64,000 nucleotides of DNA from Actinobacillus equuli (GTDB taxonomy: Bacteria > Pseudomonadota > Gammaproteobacteria > Enterobacterales > Pasteurellaceae). Each line of letters starts with the position of its first letter. Positions within the stretch are counted from its first letter, which is position 1. Positions 53,908 through 64,000 of the stretch are shown here, one piece after another. The position numbers and the translations under genes are program-made. Location: NCBI RefSeq assembly GCF_900636745.1, contig NZ_LR134310.1, positions 620,001 to 684,000 on the forward strand, read 5' to 3'. The notes below the pieces were generated by a model. It ran no database searches. It was not told where the DNA came from and saw nothing but the letters and a program-made list of their open reading frames with translations.

Positions 53908-56900
53908 TTACCATTGGAAGCCTACACCCACACCACCAGAGTAGTGACCAGCACTGTTTGCCGTACCGTTCACTTTAAGGATAACTTTACCGTTATCGCT
54001 TGCTCTTGAGTAACCTACCGCTACTGCAGATGCGCCGCTATAAGCACCGCCTGCTACAGCAACCATTGATTTACCCGGGAGCATTACTTGTGGTAATGAT
54101 GAAGCTGCCGCTGAGTTCGCACCGATACCACGAACACGTTTATCTAATTTAGATACACGATTGTCGATATTCGCTACGTTTTGTGCAACGCCTTTTAACT
54201 GACGTACGTTTACAGCGTCATTATCAGCTTTACCATCCGCTACGTTATTAATACGTGTTTCAGATTTACCGTCTGCGCCCGTTACTTTGATTGCAGAACC
54301 GTGTTTATCTTTCACTGTACCAACTGTTGCAGTGTTACCGTCTTTGCCTACAGTTACTGTGTCAAATGTTGGTGTTGCTGACGTTGCAATTGCAATATTT
54401 GAACCATCTTGAGTAATCTCGATGTTATTGCCTGCTTTCATGCCTACTGTATCGCCCATCGCAACCTTAGATTTCGATGCGCCAGTTACTTTACCAGTTG
54501 ATCCTTCAACTGTGCCAGCCTCAATGTTCCAACCTTTCGCAACGGTGTTTTGAACATTCGTTACATTTTGGTTAGTTGCATGTAATTGGCTACCGTTTAC
54601 AGCATCCGTACTTGTTGCACTTACTTCACCCGCTTTCACGTTAGTAACTTTGTTACCACCGTTATTTAAACCATCGCTGGTTAAATTCACTAGTGAATCA
54701 GCGAAGCTTACGCCTTTCTCAGATACTTTCGTACCGCCGGCTGTTAAGCTACCGTCTTTGCCTAAATCAACATCCTTGTTTAAGCCTACTGTGAGTGAAC
54801 CATTAGTTACGGTTGTTGTTACATTGCCGTCACCTTTCACTTGGATTGTTTTACCAAGACTTTGTTTCACTTCAGTGCCATTGTCATCTGCTAAACCGAA
54901 ACCACCGCCTTGCTCTGCATCTGTTACGCCAGAGATAGCTGTTTGGAGGTCACCGATATTCGCAGCATTCTTCAATGTATCGCCTTTCGCATCTGCAAGT
55001 TTAGTACCACCTAAACCACTTTCTACGTTAGTGATTTGTTTGTTACCTGCATTGATGCCGGTTTCTGCAGAGATTTTCACATCACCCGCAGTTAAGCCGT
55101 CTTTCATTAATGATACTTTATCACCAACTTTCACACCCTCATTGTCCATGATAGTGTCACCAGCTTTAATGCTGCCGTCTTTACCTAAATCAACATCTTC
55201 CACTAAGCCAACAGTTACTTTTGTACCATCGTTATTAATTTTGATGTTGTCACCGTTTGCAAAGTTTACAGTGTCACCCGGTTTAACGTTAGTTGAAGCA
55301 TTACCGTTAGTTTGAATGTTCCAACCTTTATTAGCCACTTCGCTTACTGCATATAATTGGCTACCGTTTACTGCATCAGTACTTGTTGCACTTACGTCAC
55401 CATCAGCGACATTAATAACTTTGTTTCCGCCGTTATCTAAGCCTTTAGTGGTTAAGCTTACTGTATTACCACCGTTTGCCGGAGTAATCGTTAAGCCGTT
55501 ACCGTCAACTACTGATTTATCGCCACCTGCGTTAGTAAATGTTGCGCTCGTTAAATCCGTTAACGTTCTCGCCATCTTAATGATGAGTGCGCCATCTACG
55601 TTATCAACACGTAAGTTCTTATCAGTAACTGCTGCCGCAGCATCTAAGTTACCTTTAATGGTTAACGTTTGGTTAAGTTTCTTAGCAATCGGATTACCAG
55701 TATCACCTACGAAGCTTAAACCGTCATTTAAGGTTGAAACGTTATGTTTAGTACCGTTTGCATCCGTATAAACGATACGAGTCATACCGTCTTTACCGTT
55801 TGCACCATCAGTACCGTCAACACCAACCGCACCTTTCTCTACAGTAATTGCACCGTTAGAACCGTCTTTACCATTGATACCGATTGTGCCGTTTGCACCA
55901 TCTAAACCAACACCGGTTTTACCGTCTTTACCGTTAACTGCAATTGCACCGTTACCGTCTTTACCATTGATTGATACTGCATCTTGGCCATTTTCGCCTT
56001 TAATGCTGATACCATCTTTACCGCTGATAGAAACGCCGTCTTTGCCGTTTTCGCCTTTAACAGTCATTGTGCCCGGCTTGTTATCGTTACCTACTGTTAA
56101 GGTGTTATTTAAACCGAAGTTTACGTTATTACCCGCTTTAGTGATAACGATGTTGCCATCTGTATTTGCTAAATCTACAGTTGCATTTGGTGTTACCGTA
56201 GTTTGGTTGTTACCGTTATTAATGGTTAATTTCCAACCTGCGTTTGCAGTTGCATTTACACGCTCTAATTGGTCTTTATTCACAGCATCTTTGCCGTCTT
56301 TACCATCAGCTACGTTAGTAATACGACCATCTTCTTTAAATGATACGCCGTCTTTACCGTCTGCACCTTTCAACGTTAAGCCGTTTTGACCGTCTGCACC
56401 ACGAGTGCCAACGATAGACATACCGTCTTTGCCGTCTTTCGCAAATTTAACTTCTGCATCCTTGCCGTCTTTACCGTCAACGATAATACCAGAGAAGGTT
56501 GGACGTTCTGCGATAACGATATTTAAGCCATCATTGTTTTTACGAACGCCTACGTTACGATCTGACGCTGCTGTTAGACCAGCTTCAGTGTTAATACCAC
56601 CAGTAATCGCTAAAGTTTTGTTTAGTTTCTTAGCAACGACTTTGCCATCGTTACCAACGAAGTTTAAGCCATCATTAAGAGTCGCAACTTCTTCTTTCTC
56701 ACCGTTTGGTTTTTCGTAAACGATACGTGTTTTGCTTTCGCCGTCTTTACCATCGTTGCCATCAATGCCTTTCGCACCTTTCTCAACTTTGATTGACGCT
56801 TTACCATCAGCACCATCTTTACCGTCTTTGCCGTTTACACCGTCAACGCCGTTAAATACGATTGCATCTTTAGTAATTGTGGTACCGTCTTTACCATCCG

Positions 56901-59900
56901 CGCCTTTAACACCGATAGTACCGTCTTTACCATCCTTGCCGTTTACAACCACATCACCCGCTAATGCCACTTCTAATGATTTATCAGTTACATTTGAAGT
57001 AACAGTTACACCGTCTTTACCTTTAATTTGGATAGTCTTACCTAAGTCTTGTTTAACTTCAGTACCTTTATCATCTTTTAAGCCAAAGCCGTCTGTTGTA
57101 ATGTTTTTAACGGTTTCTTTTAAGTCACCAACATTTACAGCATTTGTATCAACTGCATTTGTAAGATCTGCTTTGTTACCTGTTGCATCAGTTAAACCGC
57201 TTGTTACGTTAGTAATTTGGTTATTACCGTTGTTTAAACCTTTATCGGTTAAGCTTACTGTCTTAGTTGCGTCATTGCCATTAGGTGTAATAGTTACGCC
57301 ATTACCACCGATGATTGTGTTGTTGCCTGCAGCATCAGTAAAGTTAGCGCTGGTTAAATCCGTTAACACTTTCGCCATCTTGATGATTAACTCACCGTTA
57401 TCGTTATCAACACGTAAGTTCTTATCGGTTACATTTGCATTAACGTCTAAGTTACCCTTAATGGTTAATGTTTTGTTTAGTGGTTTAGCGATTACACCGC
57501 CTTTATCGCCCACAAAATTTAAACCGTCATTAAGCGTCGCAACTTCTTCGGTTGTAGTTTTACCATCTGGAGTTGTCGTGTTGTAAACGATACGAGTTTT
57601 AGTTTCACCCGGTTTACCATCAACACCCGGTTGACCGTTTTTAACCGTAATTGAACCGTTTGCACCATCTTTGCCGTTTAAGCCGATTGTGCCGTCTTTA
57701 CCGTTGATAGTAACACCATCTTTGCCGTTCTCACCTTTAACAGTGATTACACCAGGCTCATTATCTTTACCAACTGTTACTGTGCTATTTAAACCGATTT
57801 GTAATGCTTTACCGTTGCCATCCGTAACAACTTGTGCATTCACACCGTCTTTACCAGTAACTTTAATTGAAGTACCTAAATCCTGCTTAACTTCCTTGCC
57901 GGTTGAATCTTTAAGACCAAAACCACCGGTGGTTGCATTGGTTAATTCTTTAACCGTATCTTTTAAGTCACCAACGTTTACCGCATTTGTTAATGTTGTG
58001 CCGTTAGCATCTTTTAATGCAACTTTAGTCGTACCGTCATTGCCCACTAAACCGCTTGAAACGTTAGTAATAATGTTATTACCGTTGTTTAAGCCTTTGT
58101 CAGTTAAGCTAACCGTTTTAGCTGCATCGGTGCCATTCGAGATAGTTACGCCATCTTTACCTACAACCGTCTTATCTGTTGCAGTATTACCAAATGTTGC
58201 TGTCGTTAAGTTAGTTAAGTTTTGTGCTAATTTCACAACCAATTCTTTACCGTCACTATCTACACGCACGTTTTCAGAATTTGCTGCTGCATCATTTGCC
58301 AATGTACCTTTAATCGTTAAAGTTTCATTTAGTTTCTTAGCAACTTTCTCACCTTGGTTACCGATAAAGTTTAAACCATCGTTAAGGGTTGCAACTTCTT
58401 CGGTAGTTGAATTACCGTCCGGAGTTTTAGTTTCATAAACGATACGAGTTTTACCGTTCGCACCATTTTTGCCATCAAGACCATCTTTACCATTCGCAAC
58501 TGTAATGTTTGCGGTTGCGTTCTTACCGTCTTTACCCGCTGCGCCGGTTAAACCGATTGATCCATCTTTACCGTTTAACGTTACACCAGTCTTGCCGTCT
58601 TTACCACTAACGCCAATTTGACCGTCTTTACCGTCTTTGCCACCAATGGTTAAATCATTACTTAAGTTGAAAGTAACATTGTTATCTTTCGTCTCTTTAG
58701 TAATAACAATATTTCCATCAGTGTTATTTAGACTTACCTTACCTTTAGGTCCAACATTTGTTGAATTCACACCGTTAGCAGAAATATTCCAGCCTGCATT
58801 TGCAGCTGAACTTACTTCTTTTAACTGATCAACGTTTACTGCATCAGTACCTTTTTCACCTCTTGCAACATTAGTAATAGTGTTATTACCGTTGTTTAAG
58901 CCTTTATCGGTTAAGCTTACTGTCTTAGTTGCGTCATTACCGTTAGGTGTAATAGTTACGCCATTACCGTTAATTGTGGTATTTGCACCTTTACCGGTAA
59001 AGTTAGCACTGGTTAAATCCGTTAACTCTTTCGCTAATTTAATTTCTAATTTACCTTCAGAACCAATCACACCGATATTCTTATCAGTTAATTTAGATTG
59101 TTCTGCACCACCAATAACGCTTAATGTTTCACCTAATTTACGGTGAACTTTAGTACCATTGTTATCACCAACAAAGCTTAAGCCTTTGTTTGTTAGCTCT
59201 GTACCTAAGTTAGTAATATTTGTATTTAATTGGTTATGTGAAGACTGTAATTGGTCTTCAGTCGCCGCACGGCCACTTACGATTTTACCTGGAGTAAACT
59301 CTTTATTTGTTAAACCAGTTACTGTTCCTTCATTACCATTGATAACTACATTTTTAGCGCCACCTTTAGGACCGATCGTAACAGTATTATTTAAATCAAA
59401 TGTTACATTGTTACCTTCTTTAGTAACTTTAATGTTGCCATCTTTATTATTTAAACGAACTGTTGCGTTTGGTGCGATATTAGAACCTTTAGCTTCATCA
59501 TTTACCGCTAAGTTCCAACCCGCTTTAGCTGTTGCGTTCACTTTCTCTAATTGGCTTACGTTTACTGCATCAGTAGCGTCTTTACCGGCTGCAACATTAG
59601 TAATTGTGTTACCGCCATTATTTAAGCCGTTATTAGTTAAGCTAACAGTTTTCGCTTTATCGCCTGTCGGTGGAGTAATAGTTACACCTTTACCATCAAT
59701 AACAGTGTTGCCATTATTGCCCGCACCATTAGTAAATGTAGCACTCGTTAAGTCTTTTAACGTTTTTGCTAATTTAACTGTTAGTGAACCATCTTGATTA
59801 CCAATAACACCGATATTTTTGTCAGATAAATTGTTTTCTTCTGCACCGCCAACAACGCTTAATGTTGCACCTAAATCACGATGAACTACTTCACCTTTGT

Positions 59901-62900
59901 TATCACCAACAAAGTTTAAGCCTTTTTTCGTAAGATCATTATTAACATTATTAATGTTAGTATTTACCTTATCATTAACTTGTTTTAACTGATCTTCCGT
60001 TGCAGCTTGACCAGAAACGATCTTATTTGGATCAAATGTGGTATTCGTTAAACCATTAACAGTACCTTTTGTACCATCAATTGTTACCGGATTATTACCA
60101 CCTTTAGTTTTATCACCAACAGTAATTGTATTATTTAAACCGAATGTAATGTTGTTATCACCAGCTTTCTTAGTAATAACAATATTGTTATCCGTGTTGT
60201 TTAATGAAACGGTTTGATTTGGTTTAACTGTAGATTCTGTTGCTTTATCTTTATTAGCTTGTAATACCCAACCAGCATTCGCAGTCGCATTAACTTTATC
60301 TAATTGCTCAACATTTACAGCATCTGTTTTATTTACACCTGCTGCAACATTAGTAATAGTGTTGCCACCATTATTTAAGCCTTTATTAGTTAAGCTAACT
60401 TCTGTTTTACCTGGTGCAGCTTTAATTGTTACACCGTCGTTATTAACTGTTGTATTGCCCGTCGTTACAGAACCATCTTTAGTTAAATCTAACGTATTGT
60501 TTAAATTAACTTTTAATTTATCACCATCAATTGTGGTATTGATATTTTTATTACCACCAACAACTTCGATCTTATCACCTAATTGCTTAGTAATATTTTT
60601 ACCATCTTCAGCTTTTAAACCGAAACCACCATTAACTTTAGTTTCTAAGTTAGTGACATTTTGGTTAGTTTGGTATAACTGACTACCGTTAACTGCTTGT
60701 TTACTTGTTGATGAAACTTCACCATTCGCTACACCATTAACAACGTTATCACCCATATTAATGGCTGCGTTTTTGTTAACCGTTAAACCATTTTTAGCAG
60801 TTACATTATCAAAGGTAACATCTTTCTTAGTTGCAATTACTACCGATTTATCATCAGCAATTGAAACATCGATATTGTCACCCGCTTTGAAGTGAGCAAC
60901 TTTATCTGTTGGTGTAACATCTTTAGCTTTTATGCCTTCAACACGTAATTCCCAACCAGCATTAACTGTATCAGTTACATTCTTAATATCTGTTGCATTT
61001 TTAGTAACGTTTTGGTTAGTTTTGTGTAATTGGCTACCATTTACAGCATCTGTACTATTTTCACTAACGTCACCATCTTGAACTTTAGTGATTTTTTGGT
61101 TACCGGCATTAATACCAGTTTTAGTTACTGAGGGTCCATTAGCAATAGTTAAACCATTGTTATCAACTTTAGTATCACCAGTTTGTACTGAACCACCTGC
61201 TGTTAAATCTAAAGTGTTGTTTAAATTAATTTTTAACTGCTCACCTTCAACTTTAGTTTCGATGTTTTTATTACCACCAACAACTTCAATTTTCTCGCCT
61301 AAAGCTTTATTAACAACACCACCATTTTGATCTTTTAAGCCAAAACCTTTCGCAATATCTTGTGTATTTTTAGTGATATTGTTCGCGTTATTAGTGATAT
61401 TTTGCTTATTATCAGCAATATTTTTAGTGTTATTACTTACAGCATCTCTAAAATCTTTAGCAATATCAACTTTCACACTACCGTCAGTTACAGTCGTATT
61501 TACATAACCTTCTGTGCCGATAATATCAAAGCGATTTGTTGTTTGGTTTACTTTAATACCCTCTGCTTTATGCTGAGAATCTGCGCCAACAGTAAAGTCT
61601 TGCATTGCAGAATCAGCTTTCTTTAAAGAATCTGTCGCTTCTTTAGCTAAACCAACTGTTACTTGACCATCTACTGCTGTTGTTGCTGTTTCACCTTTAA
61701 CACCAGCAAATTTCACCGGAGCGCTTAATTTATTAGAACCCTTACCATTATCTGCTGTGTAATGAAGATCTGCATTTACACTTAAGTCATAAACATTATT
61801 TCCATTAGTAGGAGTCTTCTTAAATGTTACAGAACCATCTGTAGATTCTAATTTTGTACGTCCATCATCTACATATTGTTTAGTGGTCGCATCATTGGCA
61901 TTTTGTGGTGCGCCAATATTAGTAACGCGGTTCCCCCCCATATCAATAGTAGAACCACCTTTTACTTCAAGGTTTCCTAATTGGGTTTTGCCAGTTACAG
62001 TTAAATCACCTGCTTTTACAGTTGTAGCATCAACATTACCTGATTTAACATTAGTAAATGTCACATCATCTTTAGTTGCTATAGTGATATTTTGATCTTG
62101 CTGATCAATTGATACATTCTTACCAGCAATTACTTTAACAGTCTCACCATTAATAACACGAGCATTCGACGCATTAGTTGACACACCGCCATTTACTGCA
62201 CCAGTTGTAACATTCCAACCTTTATTAATTTCAGTTACAACAGCATAAAGTTGGCTACCATTGATTGCATCTGTTGAGTTAGCCAATACACGACCAGCGC
62301 CTAAATCTGTAATTGTACGTACTACTGTACCTGCACGAGCTTGATCTTTATCATAACCGCTACCTACACTCACAGTACCTTGTGCTTGACCGCCAGCAAA
62401 CGTATACGTTTTGCCATTGATCTGCATTTGCCCACTACCACCGATCTCATCCGCATTTGAGTCAGCACCTAAAGATACCGAATTCTCAACTGTTACGATT
62501 GCATTAGCACCTAACGCTAAAGAATGATTTTCTAATGCTTTAGCTTGTTCACCAATTGCCATTGAGCGGTTATGGGTAGCGGTTGAATTTGTACCGATAG
62601 TTACAACACGATCGTGCGCAGCATTAGAATTTGTACCGATTGCAACTGATTGATTACCTACTGAAGTCGCATTAAAACCAAATGCAACTGATTCTTCACC
62701 TTTAGCAGTTGCATTATTACCAAAAGCAACAGCCTTATCTTTTAACGCCTCTGAATCATTACCAAAAGCGATTGCTTTATTCGCTGAACGAGTCGTATCA
62801 GCAATAACATCTGCATTTCTTAAAGAATCAGTGCCACGAGTAAAATATCCCGTTTTAGCTGCAGAACCTACAGCAAATGAATCATTACCATTGGTCTTCG

Positions 62901-63750
62901 CTCCAGAACCTAAAGCCATTGAACGAGCACCATAGGTTTCCGTACTATTGGTACCATCATAGGCTGTACGGAATGCTTCATCATTAGTGCCTTTAATTGT
63001 TTTAGGACTAACACTACCAATAGCGATAGACTGTTCACCATGTGCGGTTGCAGAAGCACCTAATGCAACACTTGCTTCACCTTTTGCATAAGAAACCGAA
63101 CCAATTGCAGTAGAGTAATTACCTATTGCTGCTGATTGACGCATCATTGCAAGTGAATTAAAGCCCGCGGCATGCGCTGCGGTACCGATCGCAACGGCAC
63201 CTACATCTCGAGAAGTGGCTAGTGAACCTAATGAAATAGATAAACCGCCTGTAGCCTCTGAATAATCACCAATCGCAATACCATTCGAACCACCTTTACC
63301 GGTTGTCGCAATAGCATTTGTATGGCAGCCAATCGCTATACCATGAACATACTTTGATTCATTATAAAGATTTGAACCATCACCAGGGTTGCCAGGGTTA
63401 TAATAGTTATATGCTCGAGTACCTTCATCCGTAGTGGTATAAACACCATTAACATATCTAGCTACTTTACTTGCATTAGCTTGGGCATTATCACTTTTTA
63501 TAACATCATTTTCCGCATGACTAATAGCAATAATCGCATTTGCTTCCATTGGAGCAAATGAACCGATAGCAATCGTACCGACGGCGGCGACTTGAAGGGC
63601 TGCAGCAACGGCTACCGCTGCTGTTTTATTTGAAACGTCTTTGACATCCGAGACAGTAGAGGCAGCTTTGCCTTTACTACGGGCGAGTTCAGACACGACA
63701 ACGAGAGAATTCGTTACCGTGCTCCAAACCACTTTATAAATGTGGTTCAT
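53908..63750 (-). CDS. Giant trimeric autotransporter adhesin with collagen-like blocks
   Basis: 3280 residues. The extended signal peptide (MNHIYKVVWSTVTNSLVVVS, cleaved near residue 73 after MEANA) resembles that of CdiA. A YadA-like head of left-handed repeats (AIGxxAxAxGxxSxALG pattern) covers about 110-430 and ends in a neck (DAINGSQLYAV). The stalk consists of repeated neck/Trp-ring modules (VNATANAGWxL; DGLNFVGDxG; KTVSLTDKGLNNGNN) and at least five collagen-like Gly-x-y blocks rich in GKDGKDG. The last about 90 residues form the YadA anchor (VMLPGKSMVAVAGG ... SGGVGVGFQW, terminal Trp). It belongs to the Hsf/Ata/BadA-type adhesins that bind host matrix or cells; the ligand cannot be told. 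Confidence 0.93.
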   Translation of the reverse strand: MNHIYKVVWSTVTNSLVVVSELARSKGKAASTVSDVKDVSNKTAAVAVAAALQVAAVGTIAIGSFAPMEANAIIAISHAENDVIKSDNAQANASKVARYVNGVYTTTDEGTRAYNYYNPGNPGDGSNLYNESKYVHGIAIGCHTNAIATTGKGGSNGIAIGDYSEATGGLSISLGSLATSRDVGAVAIGTAAHAAGFNSLAMMRQSAAIGNYSTAIGSVSYAKGEASVALGASATAHGEQSIAIGSVSPKTIKGTNDEAFRTAYDGTNSTETYGARSMALGSGAKTNGNDSFAVGSAAKTGYFTRGTDSLRNADVIADTTRSANKAIAFGNDSEALKDKAVAFGNNATAKGEESVAFGFNATSVGNQSVAIGTNSNAAHDRVVTIGTNSTATHNRSMAIGEQAKALENHSLALGANAIVTVENSVSLGADSNADEIGGSGQMQINGKTYTFAGGQAQGTVSVGSGYDKDQARAGTVVRTITDLGAGRVLANSTDAINGSQLYAVVTEINKGWNVTTGAVNGGVSTNASNARVINGETVKVIAGKNVSIDQQDQNITIATKDDVTFTNVKSGNVDATTVKAGDLTVTGKTQLGNLEVKGGSTIDMGGNRVTNIGAPQNANDATTKQYVDDGRTKLESTDGSVTFKKTPTNGNNVYDLSVNADLHYTADNGKGSNKLSAPVKFAGVKGETATTAVDGQVTVGLAKEATDSLKKADSAMQDFTVGADSQHKAEGIKVNQTTNRFDIIGTEGYVNTTVTDGSVKVDIAKDFRDAVSNNTKNIADNKQNITNNANNITKNTQDIAKGFGLKDQNGGVVNKALGEKIEVVGGNKNIETKVEGEQLKINLNNTLDLTAGGSVQTGDTKVDNNGLTIANGPSVTKTGINAGNQKITKVQDGDVSENSTDAVNGSQLHKTNQNVTKNATDIKNVTDTVNAGWELRVEGIKAKDVTPTDKVAHFKAGDNIDVSIADDKSVVIATKKDVTFDNVTAKNGLTVNKNAAINMGDNVVNGVANGEVSSTSKQAVNGSQLYQTNQNVTNLETKVNGGFGLKAEDGKNITKQLGDKIEVVGGNKNINTTIDGDKLKVNLNNTLDLTKDGSVTTGNTTVNNDGVTIKAAPGKTEVSLTNKGLNNGGNTITNVAAGVNKTDAVNVEQLDKVNATANAGWVLQANKDKATESTVKPNQTVSLNNTDNNIVITKKAGDNNITFGLNNTITVGDKTKGGNNPVTIDGTKGTVNGLTNTTFDPNKIVSGQAATEDQLKQVNDKVNTNINNVNNDLTKKGLNFVGDNKGEVVHRDLGATLSVVGGAEENNLSDKNIGVIGNQDGSLTVKLAKTLKDLTSATFTNGAGNNGNTVIDGKGVTITPPTGDKAKTVSLTNNGLNNGGNTITNVAAGKDATDAVNVSQLEKVNATAKAGWNLAVNDEAKGSNIAPNATVRLNNKDGNIKVTKEGNNVTFDLNNTVTIGPKGGAKNVVINGNEGTVTGLTNKEFTPGKIVSGRAATEDQLQSSHNQLNTNITNLGTELTNKGLSFVGDNNGTKVHRKLGETLSVIGGAEQSKLTDKNIGVIGSEGKLEIKLAKELTDLTSANFTGKGANTTINGNGVTITPNGNDATKTVSLTDKGLNNGNNTITNVARGEKGTDAVNVDQLKEVSSAANAGWNISANGVNSTNVGPKGKVSLNNTDGNIVITKETKDNNVTFNLSNDLTIGGKDGKDGQIGVSGKDGKTGVTLNGKDGSIGLTGAAGKDGKNATANITVANGKDGLDGKNGANGKTRIVYETKTPDGNSTTEEVATLNDGLNFIGNQGEKVAKKLNETLTIKGTLANDAAANSENVRVDSDGKELVVKLAQNLTNLTTATFGNTATDKTVVGKDGVTISNGTDAAKTVSLTDKGLNNGNNIITNVSSGLVGNDGTTKVALKDANGTTLTNAVNVGDLKDTVKELTNATTGGFGLKDSTGKEVKQDLGTSIKVTGKDGVNAQVVTDGNGKALQIGLNSTVTVGKDNEPGVITVKGENGKDGVTINGKDGTIGLNGKDGANGSITVKNGQPGVDGKPGETKTRIVYNTTTPDGKTTTEEVATLNDGLNFVGDKGGVIAKPLNKTLTIKGNLDVNANVTDKNLRVDNDNGELIIKMAKVLTDLTSANFTDAAGNNTIIGGNGVTITPNGNDATKTVSLTDKGLNNGNNQITNVTSGLTDATGNKADLTNAVDTNAVNVGDLKETVKNITTDGFGLKDDKGTEVKQDLGKTIQIKGKDGVTVTSNVTDKSLEVALAGDVVVNGKDGKDGTIGVKGADGKDGTTITKDAIVFNGVDGVNGKDGKDGADGKASIKVEKGAKGIDGNDGKDGESKTRIVYEKPNGEKEEVATLNDGLNFVGNDGKVVAKKLNKTLAITGGINTEAGLTAASDRNVGVRKNNDGLNIVIAERPTFSGIIVDGKDGKDAEVKFAKDGKDGMSIVGTRGADGQNGLTLKGADGKDGVSFKEDGRITNVADGKDGKDAVNKDQLERVNATANAGWKLTINNGNNQTTVTPNATVDLANTDGNIVITKAGNNVNFGLNNTLTVGNDNKPGTMTVKGENGKDGVSISGKDGISIKGENGQDAVSINGKDGNGAIAVNGKDGKTGVGLDGANGTIGINGKDGSNGAITVEKGAVGVDGTDGANGKDGMTRIVYTDANGTKHNVSTLNDGLSFVGDTGNPIAKKLNQTLTIKGNLDAAAAVTDKNLRVDNVDGALIIKMARTLTDLTSATFTNAGGDKSVVDGNGLTITPANGGNTVSLTTKGLDNGGNKVINVADGDVSATSTDAVNGSQLYAVSEVANKGWNIQTNGNASTNVKPGDTVNFANGDNIKINNDGTKVTVGLVEDVDLGKDGSIKAGDTIMDNEGVKVGDKVSLMKDGLTAGDVKISAETGINAGNKQITNVESGLGGTKLADAKGDTLKNAANIGDLQTAISGVTDAEQGGGFGLADDNGTEVKQSLGKTIQVKGDGNVTTTVTNGSLTVGLNKDVDLGKDGSLTAGGTKVSEKGVSFADSLVNLTSDGLNNGGNKVTNVKAGEVSATSTDAVNGSQLHATNQNVTNVQNTVAKGWNIEAGTVEGSTGKVTGASKSKVAMGDTVGMKAGNNIEITQDGSNIAIATSATPTFDTVTVGKDGNTATVGTVKDKHGSAIKVTGADGKSETRINNVADGKADNDAVNVRQLKGVAQNVANIDNRVSKLDKRVRGIGANSAAASSLPQVMLPGKSMVAVAGGAYSGASAVAVGYSRASDNGKVILKVNGTANSAGHYSGGVGVGFQW
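55770..58660. repeat. Collagen-like coding repeats in the adhesin stalk
   Basis: Blocks encoding GKDG-type triplets at about 55770-56080, 56280-56480, 56730-56960, 57580-57740 and 58430-58660. Each is followed (in coding direction) by a very similar module RIVY...EEVATLNDGLNF. DNA identity between blocks is high, so recombination and length variation are likely. Confidence 0.85.
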
Positions 63751-64000
63751 ACAATACTCCTAAATTTAATATACATCATTCCAACATAATGAAAGTACAA
63801 TCCATCACTTTCATTAATTTGCTCTTCTTCAATCTCCATGATTAAAAAAGAACATTTATGATTCTTACACTCATAAGAATAAATCATATTATATATATAA
63901 TAAACAAAAACACAAATTAATCATGCACAAGAAATCAGACCAGATAGCAATATTTACACTAATGTAAGACTTTAATAAGACATGACAATCAAACTGATAG
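63751..64000. other. Upstream region of the adhesin gene
   Basis: 250 A+T-rich bases. CTAAATTTAGGAGTATTG (minus strand) contains AGGAG at a good distance before the ATG. No promoter could be fixed and no gene is seen up to the window edge. Confidence 0.5.

Noticed and set aside
54650-62095. A series of long plus-strand reading frames opposite the trimeric adhesin, rich in Pro, Ser, Leu and Val
   Set aside because: They are antisense shadows of a repetitive, low-complexity gene; they have no signals, families or ribosome sites, and their periodicity follows the adhesin repeats.

Overview
The window is chromosomal DNA of a Pasteurellaceae bacterium, most likely an Actinobacillus species. The inverted uptake-signal pairs between genes carry the ACAAGCGGTC form of the DNA uptake signal sequence (USS), which is typical of the A. 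pleuropneumoniae clade rather than of Haemophilus influenzae. Gene content and the ThyA type also fit this family. Everything here is read from sequence and remembered family knowledge; no database search was run.

Bases 1-28600 are an ordinary housekeeping backbone. In order they hold: cysB (partial), yjjG and gcvA on the minus strand, divergent from the GcvB small RNA; rsgA-rnhB and two metal ABC permeases; hinT-ycfL-thiK; then ycbL, mepK, ldtD, prc and proQ on the minus strand (periplasmic cell-wall and protease functions plus an RNA chaperone); a cold-shock gene; bioB; a lipoprotein; thyA; hup, yjaG, hemE and ygfB; zapA-6S RNA-fau; an IclR regulator of YiaJ type; putP-putA; and uraA. Several neighbourhoods match E. 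coli synteny (hinT-ycfL-thiK, hemE-yjaG-hup, zapA-ssrS-fau), which supports the assignments.

Bases 28600-53660 are a contact-dependent growth inhibition (CDI, two-partner secretion) island, all on the minus strand. A complete cdiB-cdiA-cdiI operon (53658 down to 42652) is followed by about eight further cassettes. Each holds a 5'-truncated cdiA C-terminal fragment plus an immunity gene, or an immunity gene alone. Candidate activities are a cytidine-deaminase-fold toxin, a toxin-50-like RNase, a restriction-endonuclease-like nuclease, and three hydrophobic toxins paired with short two-helix membrane immunity proteins. One cassette has an in-frame TGA, one immunity gene is frameshifted, and two cassettes have lost the toxin. 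Every cassette ends in an inverted USS pair, nine in total, so the array is punctuated by DNA-uptake sequences. This looks like a reservoir of silent toxin ends that could recombine into the expressed cdiA or be exchanged by natural transformation.

Bases 53908-63750 encode a 3280-residue trimeric autotransporter adhesin with a YadA-like head, many repeated stalk modules, several collagen-like Gly-Lys-Asp-Gly blocks and a YadA-type membrane anchor. The last 250 bases are its upstream region. The right third of the window is therefore a contact and competition locus: an adhesin, a toxin-delivery system and an immunity bank.
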